A stretch of 64,000 bases of DNA from Algoriphagus antarcticus (GTDB lineage Bacteria; Bacteroidota; Bacteroidia; Cytophagales; Cyclobacteriaceae). Positions 26,319-35,283 of the stretch are shown in pieces. The stretch spans positions 35,291 to 99,290 of the forward strand of contig NZ_MSSW01000053.1 in the NCBI RefSeq assembly GCF_002150685.1, read 5' to 3'. Position 1 is the stretch's first letter; every line of letters starts with the position of its first letter. The notes under the pieces are model-generated. The model had not been told where the DNA came from and did not search any database. It worked only from the letters and a program-made list of their open reading frames with translations. The position numbers were made by a program, and so were the translations under genes.

Positions 26319-28304
26319 CTAATCAGTTGAAGGGATTGCATCAAAGTATTCTTCAAAAGAAAAGTATCGGTGAATCGTATCGCCTGATACAAGTAGTATA
26401 TCAATTTTCATAGTAGGGCAATATCCCCATCCTAAATACCCTATCGAAAAAGAAGAAGTTGGATCTTTTGAAACTCGGGATCGATCAATAAATCCTTTAC
26501 AAAAATTGTATTGAACTTCTTTGATCTCGTCCTTCCGAAAAGATGGCATATCTACCCACATGGTGTAATTTCTATTTTCACCTCCTACATTGGAAGGACT
26601 GACTGATGCTTTTATTTCTATTAAACTATCAAGAGGATAGGTTCTTTCCTCATGAATAATATCTCCGATTTGTTCATCTGTGAGATTCTCATATTTAGGC
26701 CCTCTTCCACGCATTACTAGCCTAAGTAGTTCTTTTGAATAATCTTCGGCAGTTTGAGCGTTTATCTTTTCCTGTTGAGCCAGAATCTCACTTTGCCTTG
26801 CTTTAACTCCCAGGTAAATAAAAAGCCCGGTGATCACCACAAAGACTCCTATGGCAATTTTTAAATACATGGACTTCTTACTTTTGACCAAGTCATCGTA
26901 CTTCTGCTTAGCCTCTTTTTGCTTTTCCTTCTTAACCGAGTCTCGGCTTTTTGCTACCCAATTACTCTCTTCTTCATTCAGTTTAAACTTGCCCAAGTAC
27001 GGCTCTATGTAGATCAGTTGCTTCTCAGTGAAATACTCCCGAGCCTCAGCTTTCACTCCAACCTGACTTTTTATCAAGCGCTTGATTTCAAGCAAAGCCG
27101 TTTCTTCAACACTTCTTTTTTCCGCGATTGGCTTGGCTAGCGAATCATGCGAAATCTCATACGTATCCGTATTCTCGTTGTAGCGCAGCAGTCTGCTATT
27201 GGAAAATGCCTCTACCACATCGACTACCAGTTGTTGATCTAAATCTGGCACTCGCTCAAACAATTCTTTCTTGGTAATCGGGTCTTTGGTGCCTTCCAAA
27301 GTGGCAAATGGAGAAAGGATTTTCCAAGTGAGCTCAGTGCTTAGATTTGGGTATTTCCCTTTCAATTCAACAGAAATATCAGCCACTTGCTCTTCCAGAA
27401 AATTGCTCAGGATATCCCCAATCTCACCCATTTCATTCACTTTGTCTAAAGTGAATTCTGCGGGTGCTTCACGCTTTTTATCTCCTGTGATATTCAAGTA
27501 AAGCTTGTCCAGAAATACCTGCAAAAATGGCAACTGTATCGTTAGTGATTTCTTATCTCCTTTGATCTTGTGAAAGATGCTTTCGGCCACAGCATCTTCC
27601 TCGCCTTCCTTAATTGAAATAGTAGATCCCTCAAATGTGGCAGCTCCGATAATTACCTGCTTCACTTTTTCAAGATTCATTGGTTCTACTCTTAGTTTTT
27701 TGCGAAGCAACTGAGGAATGGCTCGCTCAAACTCAAATAAATAGCCCAAATACTCTTCACGAATCGAAAAAATCAATTTGACAGGCTGACCCGATTGCAA
27801 AATTCCTTTTACTGTTTCAATAAAAATTTGCTGTTCGGAAACAGAACCGAGGATAAACAGCTCTTCAAACTGGTCAAATATTAAATAGATCGGCCTAAAC
27901 GATTTTTGATAAACTGCTCGGATAGATTTACTAATCGGGGTCAATTCCTGACCTGCCTTATCGGTATCTTCTTCCCATTCGTCAACCCATTTTGTCTCAT
28001 CGGAACCCTGCTCAATCTTTCCTCCGGCTTGCTCCAAGGCTGAGGCTAAGGAATCGTTGATATTACTCCCCCTTCGAACCATCAAATCCAGCCAATCATG
28101 CGGCTGAAACTTACCTGCAAGTCCACAATTGATTAAACTGGTTTTCCCAGTACCCGAAGCTCCATACACCAGCACTGCTGCCGACTGAAACACCATTTCG
28201 TACAAGGCGTTGATCTCCTCATCCCTCCCGAAAAAAACACCGCGATCTTCTCGTTGATAGGAGTCAAGAAATTTGAAAGGATACTTTTTCATGGGGATTA
28301 ACAT
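26319..28304 (-). CDS. STAND-type (nSTAND1-like) ATPase with membrane anchor and pYEATS-like C-terminus
   Basis: A 661-residue protein. The start PFKFLDSYQREDRGVFFGRD leads into Walker A at residues 48-56 (GASGTGKTS) and Walker B YLIFDQFEELF at about 140-150. The helical/winged-helix end of the STAND module carries EISHDSLAKPIAEKR near 383-397. A membrane helix lies at about 480-500. The last 130 residues (about 530-661) hold YTMWVDMPSF, IKEVQYNF and IGYLGWGYC, which match the spacing of prokaryotic YEATS-like (pYEATS) domains. Typical relatives end in WD40 or TPR sensor repeats instead. It lies 17 bases after a TIR/DUF4062-like gene and should be co-expressed with it. Start at 28304, or Met5 at 28292. 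A defence or stress-signalling role is inference. Confidence 0.85.
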   Translation of the reverse strand: MLIPMKKYPFKFLDSYQREDRGVFFGRDEEINALYEMVFQSAAVLVYGASGTGKTSLINCGLAGKFQPHDWLDLMVRRGSNINDSLASALEQAGGKIEQGSDETKWVDEWEEDTDKAGQELTPISKSIRAVYQKSFRPIYLIFDQFEELFILGSVSEQQIFIETVKGILQSGQPVKLIFSIREEYLGYLFEFERAIPQLLRKKLRVEPMNLEKVKQVIIGAATFEGSTISIKEGEEDAVAESIFHKIKGDKKSLTIQLPFLQVFLDKLYLNITGDKKREAPAEFTLDKVNEMGEIGDILSNFLEEQVADISVELKGKYPNLSTELTWKILSPFATLEGTKDPITKKELFERVPDLDQQLVVDVVEAFSNSRLLRYNENTDTYEISHDSLAKPIAEKRSVEETALLEIKRLIKSQVGVKAEAREYFTEKQLIYIEPYLGKFKLNEEESNWVAKSRDSVKKEKQKEAKQKYDDLVKSKKSMYLKIAIGVFVVITGLFIYLGVKARQSEILAQQEKINAQTAEDYSKELLRLVMRGRGPKYENLTDEQIGDIIHEERTYPLDSLIEIKASVSPSNVGGENRNYTMWVDMPSFRKDEIKEVQYNFCKGFIDRSRVSKDPTSSFSIGYLGWGYCPTMKIDILLVSGDTIHRYFSFEEYFDAIPSTD

Positions 28305-28321
28305 CAGTGGATTAAAAAAAA

Positions 28322-30028
28322 TTAAAACGAATCTTCGGTGGTTTCTTCCTCTATTCCGGTTAAGGTTTTTTTAGCTTCGAAAAACAAACTATAAACCTTA
28401 TCGAAGTTCATATCTATTCGGTTATCCTTTTTGGAAAGCCATGTATTGAGGGTATTTAAGCTAGAATCACTCGGCTTGGGATTACTTGATTTCTTGATGA
28501 TTACCTTACTGTTATCTTCAATAAAACTGTAGTTTAGATTAAGGTCATCATAGGTATTGGCGTGAGAATAAAAACAGATTTTTGACCCGCCGTCCAACTT
28601 CAGTCCATTAAAATCAATGATAAAGGGATCGAGGTTTATATTCTCTCTATAATTATCCTTGAAAATAATCACCGCATGGGAAATCACCGGTGAGGATTCA
28701 CGTCTCACGTTACTCTGGCTATCGTTATTTGCAAGATTTTCACCTACTAGCAACGTGTAATTGTGCAGATATAAGCCTTCATTATCATTCCGCTGCTGAT
28801 TATAGTCAATCTCATTGATGGAAATCATTCTGTATTCTGCCAGGAAGCTTAAATTTTCTAACACTATTGCCACATTCTTTTCAGCGGCTAAGCAGTCATT
28901 CATCTGAAAAGTGGAATTTTTCAATAGCTGGGATGACTCATTTAGTTTTTCGCATGCAGATAGAAACTCACTGCCTTCTTGAAGTTTTGGAAGTAGATCC
29001 ATGGATTCAGAAATGAGAAAGTCTAATTTATTGACCGAATAAACTTCTAATAGGTTTCTTAATAATTCTGCAAATGCAGGAATATCTTCTTCAGCTGCAT
29101 TTCTGAAAAACTTGATAAACACATCCATTTGGGCACGGGAAAATTTGATTTTCTCAGCCAGCTGGTGATCCCATAGCTTCGATATCAATGCATAACAAAT
29201 CAGCTGTAAACACCTCTTTGCAGTGATTTGACAATTTTCCAGATACCGCATCATTTTACTTTCTGAAAAGTCCTCCGCACCAATAGACATCAATTTCCGG
29301 ATTTGGCCACCAATCACGCCCACATATCCGTTGATGATGATTCGTTTGGCAGTTTTGATCAAATCTTCATTTGCTGCCCAATCACTATTAGCTGTCAAAA
29401 AATCTCCTACTTTCCGGTTATGGGTACTAATAGCCTTTAGCAATCTACCTGTCAGCTCTTCGTTAAAAGTATTCTTTATTATTTCAAGCTCTTTAGTGGC
29501 TTTCTTATTTTTTGAATTATCCCTCAGTTCAGGATTTGAAGTCGATTCGTATTCGGGCAAAATCATGTCTAACTGACTTCTGTACTTATTTATCAGATTG
29601 TCAACGGAAGTGTATTCAGTATGAAAATGTCCTAAATCTCCTAATTTCTTTTTAAATTCTAATAGCGTATTTATTTCATCAGTAATAGAACCTACGTTAA
29701 TTGAGGCATTCTTGAAATACGTCCAAATGCGAGGTTTACCTTGAGCTTTGAAAATCTCGTAGGCAGTGTAAAATTCTTCTGATGTGTACTTTCCTACTTT
29801 GGTGTAGAAAAGACACAAAACCATATCGCTTTGCCTTATAGCATCATTATACTCATCCTGAAGACGCGTAGATGAAATCGAATCCTTAAAATATTCCCAT
29901 TGCTCTAACTTCAGGTAGATTCCTTTGGTAACCAATCGATCATTTTCCCGGGAAATAAAAGACCTAAACTGCTCCCTATCCTCTTTCAGTTCCGATGAAG
30001 AAGCAATAAAAATTCGAATGGTTTTCAT
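28322..30028 (-). CDS. TIR/DUF4062-like N-terminal domain protein, partner of the STAND ATPase
   Basis: A 568-residue soluble protein. Residues 1 to about 115 begin with IRIFIASSSELKEDREQF and continue with YLKLEQWEYF, IRQSDMVLCLFYTKVGKYTSEEFYTAY, the strand-helix order of DUF4062 and related TIR-like domains. A glutamate in TSEEFYTAY sits about where TIR NADases hold a catalytic acid, but I cannot confirm activity. Residues about 165-410 are helical. The C-terminal 150 residues form a different, beta-rich region of unknown type (around VISHAVIIFKDNYR and INLDPFIIDFNGLKL). It is first in a two-gene unit with the STAND ATPase. Confidence 0.7.
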   Translation of the reverse strand: MKTIRIFIASSSELKEDREQFRSFISRENDRLVTKGIYLKLEQWEYFKDSISSTRLQDEYNDAIRQSDMVLCLFYTKVGKYTSEEFYTAYEIFKAQGKPRIWTYFKNASINVGSITDEINTLLEFKKKLGDLGHFHTEYTSVDNLINKYRSQLDMILPEYESTSNPELRDNSKNKKATKELEIIKNTFNEELTGRLLKAISTHNRKVGDFLTANSDWAANEDLIKTAKRIIINGYVGVIGGQIRKLMSIGAEDFSESKMMRYLENCQITAKRCLQLICYALISKLWDHQLAEKIKFSRAQMDVFIKFFRNAAEEDIPAFAELLRNLLEVYSVNKLDFLISESMDLLPKLQEGSEFLSACEKLNESSQLLKNSTFQMNDCLAAEKNVAIVLENLSFLAEYRMISINEIDYNQQRNDNEGLYLHNYTLLVGENLANNDSQSNVRRESSPVISHAVIIFKDNYRENINLDPFIIDFNGLKLDGGSKICFYSHANTYDDLNLNYSFIEDNSKVIIKKSSNPKPSDSSLNTLNTWLSKKDNRIDMNFDKVYSLFFEAKKTLTGIEEETTEDSF

Positions 30029-30167
30029 AGGTTAAATAATTTGTAATGTGTCAATCTAATGGGTTTCACTCCTCAATTCAACAAACATTTATTCTAAATC
30101 TCGGATTTTCCCGTGTATAATCTTCTGATTAGAGTACTCTTAAGTTATGGATTCCTGCATTTACAAT

Positions 30168-31208
30168 TCAGTCCATTGAGAAATATTTCTGCATCACCTT
30201 CTCAGCCATTTTCCCTTGTGGTGTGAAATCCGGCTCTCTGTGTTTTCCTTCCGGATACCATTTCCAAAAGAACACGCCTGCCATCCAGCTCTTTTGCCAA
30301 GCTGTTTCAAAAAATGCTTCATAACAAAGCGCTTGCATTTCCTCTGACAATTCGACTTCCTTACGTTCATTTGGCCAAACCCAGGGTTCCGCCGCCGCAT
30401 CAACGGTGTTGCAATATCCTAACTCAGTGAACATGACTGGCTTTTGATAGGTACGAACTAGCTTTTCTATTTTTGGTAAGTGCTTCTTCCAGCCTGATTT
30501 TAGTTCTGATAGATCAGGATTGGATTTGATAGAAAGTGGGAAATATGCCTGAATTCCAATGTAATCCAGCGCATCCCAAAACTTCACATGCTCAAACTCG
30601 GTGAAATTGGCAGCATAGATTAATTTTCCAGAATAAACTTTTCGAATTTCCGAAATCACTTTCCGCCAGTCGCTTTCGCGGGTCGAGGTCAATTCCAACT
30701 CAGTTCCAATGCAAAGCATGGGGATTTGGTGTTCCTCGGCCATCATGGCATAGTCTAGGATAAACCCACGGTAGTTTTCAAACCAAAGCTCCCAGTCTTC
30801 CTCACTCTTCATCTCTATCTCTCCTGGCCAACTCCCCCGAACCCAGAGATGCGGCTTGAGCATGTTCATGATGCCATGTCTTGCAGATGAATCAAAAGTC
30901 GCCTTAATACCTGCTGAAGATTCCCCCCACCAATTGTTCTCATTATTCGTATCCCAGCGGATTTCAGGTGTAGTCTTTTCTGTTTGCCAGCCAAAAGGAG
31001 TTTGCGAAAGCGCATCTGCCCCAGTTGCTTTCAAGGCCTCCAATTCAGAACCCAAAAGCGGCGAACGACTTCCCACCCAGCATACACCTTTCCATTTTTC
31101 GACAACGGTGATTAAGTCTGGCTCAATTGGAAAAATCGCCCATAAACCCAACCCTAGGATTACTAGGACTGAACTCATTAAATAATTCCTTGACCAGATT
31201 TTCTTCAT
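30168..31208 (-). CDS. GH113-like membrane-anchored glycoside hydrolase
   Basis: A 346-residue protein when started at the ATG at 31206-31208, which overlaps the upstream stop as ATGA; a longer frame to 31265 lies inside the upstream gene and is rejected. One hydrophobic segment near residues 11-28 is a signal anchor. The remainder is a (beta/alpha)8 fold: KGVCWVGSRSPLLG, LKPHLWVRGSWPG, IPMLCIGTELELT (candidate acid/base Glu) and PVMFTELGYCNTVDAAAEPW (candidate nucleophile Glu). This fits GH113, whose characterised members cut beta-1,4-mannan. It closes a minus-strand run holding glycosyltransferases. Enzyme assignment is by motif only. Confidence 0.8.
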   Translation of the reverse strand: MKKIWSRNYLMSSVLVILGLGLWAIFPIEPDLITVVEKWKGVCWVGSRSPLLGSELEALKATGADALSQTPFGWQTEKTTPEIRWDTNNENNWWGESSAGIKATFDSSARHGIMNMLKPHLWVRGSWPGEIEMKSEEDWELWFENYRGFILDYAMMAEEHQIPMLCIGTELELTSTRESDWRKVISEIRKVYSGKLIYAANFTEFEHVKFWDALDYIGIQAYFPLSIKSNPDLSELKSGWKKHLPKIEKLVRTYQKPVMFTELGYCNTVDAAAEPWVWPNERKEVELSEEMQALCYEAFFETAWQKSWMAGVFFWKWYPEGKHREPDFTPQGKMAEKVMQKYFSMD

Positions 31209-32422
31209 TTCGATAGCATCGTTTTTATTATGATTTCTTCCTGAAGCGTACGATGAACAGGGCATTTGTTGGAAATTTCCAACAGCTTTTGCCTTTGCTC
31301 AGCATCCAATTCGCCTTCGATTTCTATGATACGGGTAAACTGGCTTACTTTAGCCGAGGATTCCTCAGGATTGGAAAGGTCAGCCACATGAACTTTTTCA
31401 TGATTTAAAAAGACTGAAACTTGCTCTAATGGCCATTTTTTACGTTCTGCGTACATCTTTAAGGTCATTGCAGTGCAGCTTCCCAAAGAAGCCAAAAGCA
31501 AATCATAAGGATTTGGCCCTAAGTCTGCGCCACCCACCTGCGTCGGTTCATCAGCAATTAAGTGGTGATTAGAAGTCATCACTTCAGTGGTATATTTTTC
31601 TCCAGAAAGACGGACAAAAACCTGATTCCCACGCGTATCATTCACCTGCTTTTCTTCCTCCACCACTACATAGCGCTTACTCCAACTCCCAATTACTTCA
31701 GCAATGTATTCGCTGTCTTTAGAATCAGAAACTAAATGCGTAGCACCATCCAATGAAATAAAACTTTTAGGATGAAAAGCTGACTTGAAGATCTCAGCTG
31801 CATCTGATATTTCGACGATTTTATCTTGCGGCGAGTGCATAATCAGGAGAGATTTTCTCAATTTTTTCAAAAAAGTTGCGAGGGGCTTTTGCTCGAGATC
31901 GTCTACAAAACTCTTACTGATCTTAAACGGCCGCCCTCCAATCGTGACTTTTGCACTTCCATTTTTCTCAATTTCTTCTATACTATCTAGGAATAAATGA
32001 CGGATATGTGCAGGATAAGCTGGCGCTCCAATGGTAACAACAGCTTTCACCTCGCTCAGCTCAGCAGCAGCGTATAAAACTGCCGCCCCACCAAGTGAAT
32101 GACCAATAAGCATTTTAGGAGTTTGATATTCCTGTGCTAAAAAATCTGCTGCATCCAGCAAATCACTTACATTACTGCTGAAATTCGATTCAGCAAATTC
32201 CCCTTCACTCATGCCAAGACCTGTAAAATCGAAACTTAGTGTTCCTATTCCATTTTGAGAAAGAGCCCTGCAGATACGTGTAACGGCTGAGAAATTCTTG
32301 GAGCAAGTAAAACAGTGTGCAAAAAGCGCATAATAATGTGGTTTCTGATCAGCTGGCAAGTACAAATGCGCCGCTAACTCAAAGCCATTTCTATTGGTAA
32401 ATGTCAGTCGTTTTGGATTCAT
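31205..32422 (-). CDS. Alpha/beta hydrolase-OsmC fusion protein
   Basis: A 405-residue two-domain protein. Residues 1-250 are an alpha/beta hydrolase with nucleophile motif GHSLGG (Ser109), a probable Asp in HSPQDKIVEIS, and His at GATHLV near 229. Residues about 270-405 are an OsmC/Ohr domain with the two redox cysteines in place (Cys316 in ASLGSC, Cys387 in NKCPVHRTL). OsmC proteins reduce organic and fatty-acid hydroperoxides. This fusion is a known architecture; the two activities may act on the same lipid-derived substrate. Cytoplasmic. The next gene starts inside its stop codon, so the two are translated together. Confidence 0.92.
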   Translation of the reverse strand: MNPKRLTFTNRNGFELAAHLYLPADQKPHYYALFAHCFTCSKNFSAVTRICRALSQNGIGTLSFDFTGLGMSEGEFAESNFSSNVSDLLDAADFLAQEYQTPKMLIGHSLGGAAVLYAAAELSEVKAVVTIGAPAYPAHIRHLFLDSIEEIEKNGSAKVTIGGRPFKISKSFVDDLEQKPLATFLKKLRKSLLIMHSPQDKIVEISDAAEIFKSAFHPKSFISLDGATHLVSDSKDSEYIAEVIGSWSKRYVVVEEEKQVNDTRGNQVFVRLSGEKYTTEVMTSNHHLIADEPTQVGGADLGPNPYDLLLASLGSCTAMTLKMYAERKKWPLEQVSVFLNHEKVHVADLSNPEESSAKVSQFTRIIEIEGELDAEQRQKLLEISNKCPVHRTLQEEIIIKTMLSK

Positions 32423-32428
32423 TTTGGA

Positions 32429-33178
32429 TTAGTTTTTCAATGTTTCCACCTTTATATTCTCAAGGTTTATCTCTGAAAGTACCTCTAATTCTCCAGCTTC
32501 GTAGAGCTCCTGCATCTTTTCTACAGACACAGATTCATCTGATGGCTTGAGATTCAGGTAATTTTGAAAGCGAATTCCACCGACTTCATTCACTCCACTC
32601 ACTTCCCGCATTCTTACTCCACCTCCATCGGTATGATAGCTATACGCCATAAAATCAATAAATGAATCATCCTTGCCAATCCAATATAAAAACTCATCGT
32701 CAAAGTCATCTCCTCCACCTTCTTCAGCAAAAGTCACTTTGATCAGATCGTATCTCTCTCCATTGATCTCAGTCTCTCCTAAGGAAGTTTTGAAAACAGA
32801 AGGGTCATTTAGCCCATAAGGCAAAAAGGCAAAATAGGCCACTGAGTTCACCGAACGGGAGTATTTACCGATCCATTCTTCCGAAAGCGTATCGATTTTT
32901 GCACCATTGACTGTTCGCACAAAACCTTCATTATTAAGTGAGTCAATTACATTTCCCGTCGAATCTGAAAATTCACGGATGTACTCAAATCTATCAGGAG
33001 TTTTGAAAATAGTGTAATGGATATTTCTAAAGTCAAACTCAATTTTTGAATTGAAGTAATTATCTCCTCCGTGAGCTTCAATAGATCTATCTACAATTTT
33101 CTCAGCTTCAGTGCGCGAATTGCAGGCGGCAAAAGCAGTTAAAACAACCAGAAATACTAAAAGGTATCTTAATCTCAT
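32429..33178 (-). CDS. Lipoprotein of unknown function (DUF6503-like)
   Basis: A 249-residue lipoprotein: hydrophobic signal followed by the lipobox AFAAC with Cys19. After the signal, AEKIVDRSIEAHGG opens the domain, then alternating beta strands follow (IHYTIFKTPDRFEYIREF, YDLIKVTF, FLYWIGKDDSFIDFMAYSY). It is a diverged relative of the next lipoprotein gene, which opens with EKEAKQLIEKSIQAHQ. The fold resembles the outer-membrane lipoprotein carrier type (LolA/LolB-like), but this is only a pattern. It ends six bases before the alpha/beta hydrolase-OsmC gene and belongs to the same operon. Confidence 0.75.
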   Translation of the reverse strand: MRLRYLLVFLVVLTAFAACNSRTEAEKIVDRSIEAHGGDNYFNSKIEFDFRNIHYTIFKTPDRFEYIREFSDSTGNVIDSLNNEGFVRTVNGAKIDTLSEEWIGKYSRSVNSVAYFAFLPYGLNDPSVFKTSLGETEINGERYDLIKVTFAEEGGGDDFDDEFLYWIGKDDSFIDFMAYSYHTDGGGVRMREVSGVNEVGGIRFQNYLNLKPSDESVSVEKMQELYEAGELEVLSEINLENIKVETLKN

Positions 33179-33223
33179 TTATTCTAATTTTTATATGTCA
33201 AAATATGCTGGTATTGAAAGCTC

Positions 33224-33952
33224 CTATTCAAAAGTTACTTCATAGTCAGAATATAAATATTCCGCACGTAAAAACACCTTTTTACCCGATTCATCGATTC
33301 TATAACTCTTCCGCCCTTTAGCTAATAAAAAGCCAGTAGACTCATCGTAAGAAACGTTTTCGATCAAGCTTCTGTGATCCTTCGCATGAAGTTCATTTGC
33401 TACAAGATTATAAGATTCAGGATCAAAATAAAACCACCAAACATCGGCATCAGGGCCATAATCCACACGAATTGATTGAACGGCTTTACCACTTTCCAAT
33501 GTCTTTTGACCTTCATACTCTAAGTTCGCATTTTCATCCATCAGTTTCCATGGCTGCGCAAAAGCAAAGAAAGCAGCATCAATCTCCGCTCTTTTAGCTT
33601 TCAGAAATCCCTCATTCTGAATAGAGTTCGAGCCCATTTGATAACTCGTTTTACTCCCGTTGAAATTGACAACGTGGAGCACACTGTCCTTATTCCAGGT
33701 AAGTTTTGCTTCGAAGTAGGGTTTCAGGCGAAACTCAACCCATTGCTCAGACTCACTTTCCACAGCGCCTGTTTCATCCAGTAAACGTGTCCATTTCTTG
33801 AATTTAACAGTAGCTACATCCTCCCAGCTTTTGGAAAGCTGATGCGCTTGGATGGATTTTTCTATTAGTTGTTTCGCTTCCTTTTCTGGGCTTGGGGAGC
33901 AGGAAAAAAAAAGAGTTACTAAGAAAATTGAGAGTAGAATTCTTTGCTTCAT
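33224..33952 (-). CDS. Lipoprotein, paralogue of the next gene (DUF6503-like)
   Basis: A 242-residue lipoprotein with a lipobox ending at Cys18 (TLFFSCSP). It shares the opening helix and the strand pattern of the following lipoprotein (helix, then WTRLLDE, EFRLKPYFEAKLTW, WWFYFDPESYNLVANELH), and the same length, so the two look like an old tandem duplication. Its stop is 45 bases from the start of that paralogue. Its start overlaps the stop of the GT87-like gene by four bases, so the genes are coupled. Function unknown; an envelope location is inferred. Confidence 0.75.
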   Translation of the reverse strand: MKQRILLSIFLVTLFFSCSPSPEKEAKQLIEKSIQAHQLSKSWEDVATVKFKKWTRLLDETGAVESESEQWVEFRLKPYFEAKLTWNKDSVLHVVNFNGSKTSYQMGSNSIQNEGFLKAKRAEIDAAFFAFAQPWKLMDENANLEYEGQKTLESGKAVQSIRVDYGPDADVWWFYFDPESYNLVANELHAKDHRSLIENVSYDESTGFLLAKGRKSYRIDESGKKVFLRAEYLYSDYEVTFE

Positions 33953-35283
33953 GAAGTTGAAATCAGTTTTAAATTATTCTTGAAATAATCCCAATAAATA
34001 GCTGCAAACAAAATTGCGTATTCAATAAAAAGGAAAATCGGGCTTTCCTGATAGTTTGGATCACCATAGGCTTGGTACGAAAATATCACTGCGAAAGTCC
34101 AGATCAGAAAGGCTTTTTTAGCTGTAAATAAACTCAATCCAAAAGCTGGAATCAGATACCAAGGGTGTACTACAGGTTGTAAAACCAAATAGATCAAATA
34201 AATCAACACCCAAAGATCTATAAGGTTTAGCGGGTTTTCTGGCTTTCTTTTCCACGAGAAATATAGAATTCCCAGCAGTGTAATCCCACTTAGTATTGGA
34301 GTGATTTCTCCAATCACGTTATAGCCTTTTATCCAAAACCCAACTTCACGAAGCAGGTAGTAGATCGAAGCATTAAACTCGAATTTGCCTTGATAGAGTT
34401 TAAGACTTTGAAGAAAATGAATCCAGGAATCATCGATCAAAAGCCAGCCAAAACTCACAATCAAAGCTAGAGCAGATCCTATCCAAAAGGCTTTGGATTT
34501 ACGAGTTTTCTGAAATGTAAAGAATGTAGGAATCAGCATCAGAGGCAGCAATTTCATTCCTACTGACAATCCCCAAAATCCTCCCGAAAATCCATGCTTT
34601 TGCTTGATCAATGCAAATAATGATGCAAGCAAAAGCAATAGTACAAATCCTTCAAAATGCAGATTTCCAGTGATTTCCATGATCACCAAAGGATTCAACC
34701 AGTACAAAATTAGTTTCGTAGAAGAGAGCTTGAAATGATCGAAAACCTTTAGCAAAAGAAAGAAAACTCCTATTTCACCTAATATCAATAGCATCCTCAA
34801 GACTACAATCCCAGTCCAGGGATCAAGGTCTCCTAATACAGCAGCGATATAGAATATGCCTTGATTTAGTGGTGGATACACTGAGAAATATGCTGGAGAA
34901 TTCATCAAGTCGATGAGATTCTCCAAGTAAGGATTTGCAATTTCAGGATGAGTTTGCAACCAAACTTCTGGTGTTTCCAAATAAGGGTTTTGGCTCATTT
35001 TCACCAATTCCCCGTCCCATAGGAAGCGTGGATAATCATCTGACAAGCTCGGAATTGCTAGCAAAAGCGACAGCCTAATGAGTAAACCTCCAAAAAAAAT
35101 CCAGATCCATTTGGGTTGCTTGCTAAGAAAGTAAACAGCTAGCATTCCTGCGAACAAAGCAGTGTAAATAAGGAACGTAAGCCAGAAGTTTTCGCGTGGA
35201 ATGAAGTAAGACAAATAGAAAAATCCCGCTGACATGAGTAGCCAGATCAAAGGAAAAAAAAGCTTTTGCGATTGCTGACTCAA
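33949..35283 (-). CDS. Polytopic GT87/GT-C-like glycosyltransferase
   Basis: A 444-residue integral membrane protein with about ten hydrophobic segments. The first periplasmic loop carries PSLSDDYPRFLWDGELV, the acidic loop that is catalytic in GT-C enzymes, followed by NPYLETPEVW. Later come HFEGFVLLLLLASLFAL and VLQPVVHPWYLIPAFGLSLF. This arrangement fits mannosyltransferase-like GT87 or related GT-C proteins that use polyprenyl-phosphate sugars. It would pair well with the DPM1-like GT2 in this cluster, which could supply such a donor. Both ends overlap neighbouring genes by four bases. Confidence 0.75.
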   Translation of the reverse strand: MSQQSQKLFFPLIWLLMSAGFFYLSYFIPRENFWLTFLIYTALFAGMLAVYFLSKQPKWIWIFFGGLLIRLSLLLAIPSLSDDYPRFLWDGELVKMSQNPYLETPEVWLQTHPEIANPYLENLIDLMNSPAYFSVYPPLNQGIFYIAAVLGDLDPWTGIVVLRMLLILGEIGVFFLLLKVFDHFKLSSTKLILYWLNPLVIMEITGNLHFEGFVLLLLLASLFALIKQKHGFSGGFWGLSVGMKLLPLMLIPTFFTFQKTRKSKAFWIGSALALIVSFGWLLIDDSWIHFLQSLKLYQGKFEFNASIYYLLREVGFWIKGYNVIGEITPILSGITLLGILYFSWKRKPENPLNLIDLWVLIYLIYLVLQPVVHPWYLIPAFGLSLFTAKKAFLIWTFAVIFSYQAYGDPNYQESPIFLFIEYAILFAAIYWDYFKNNLKLISTS

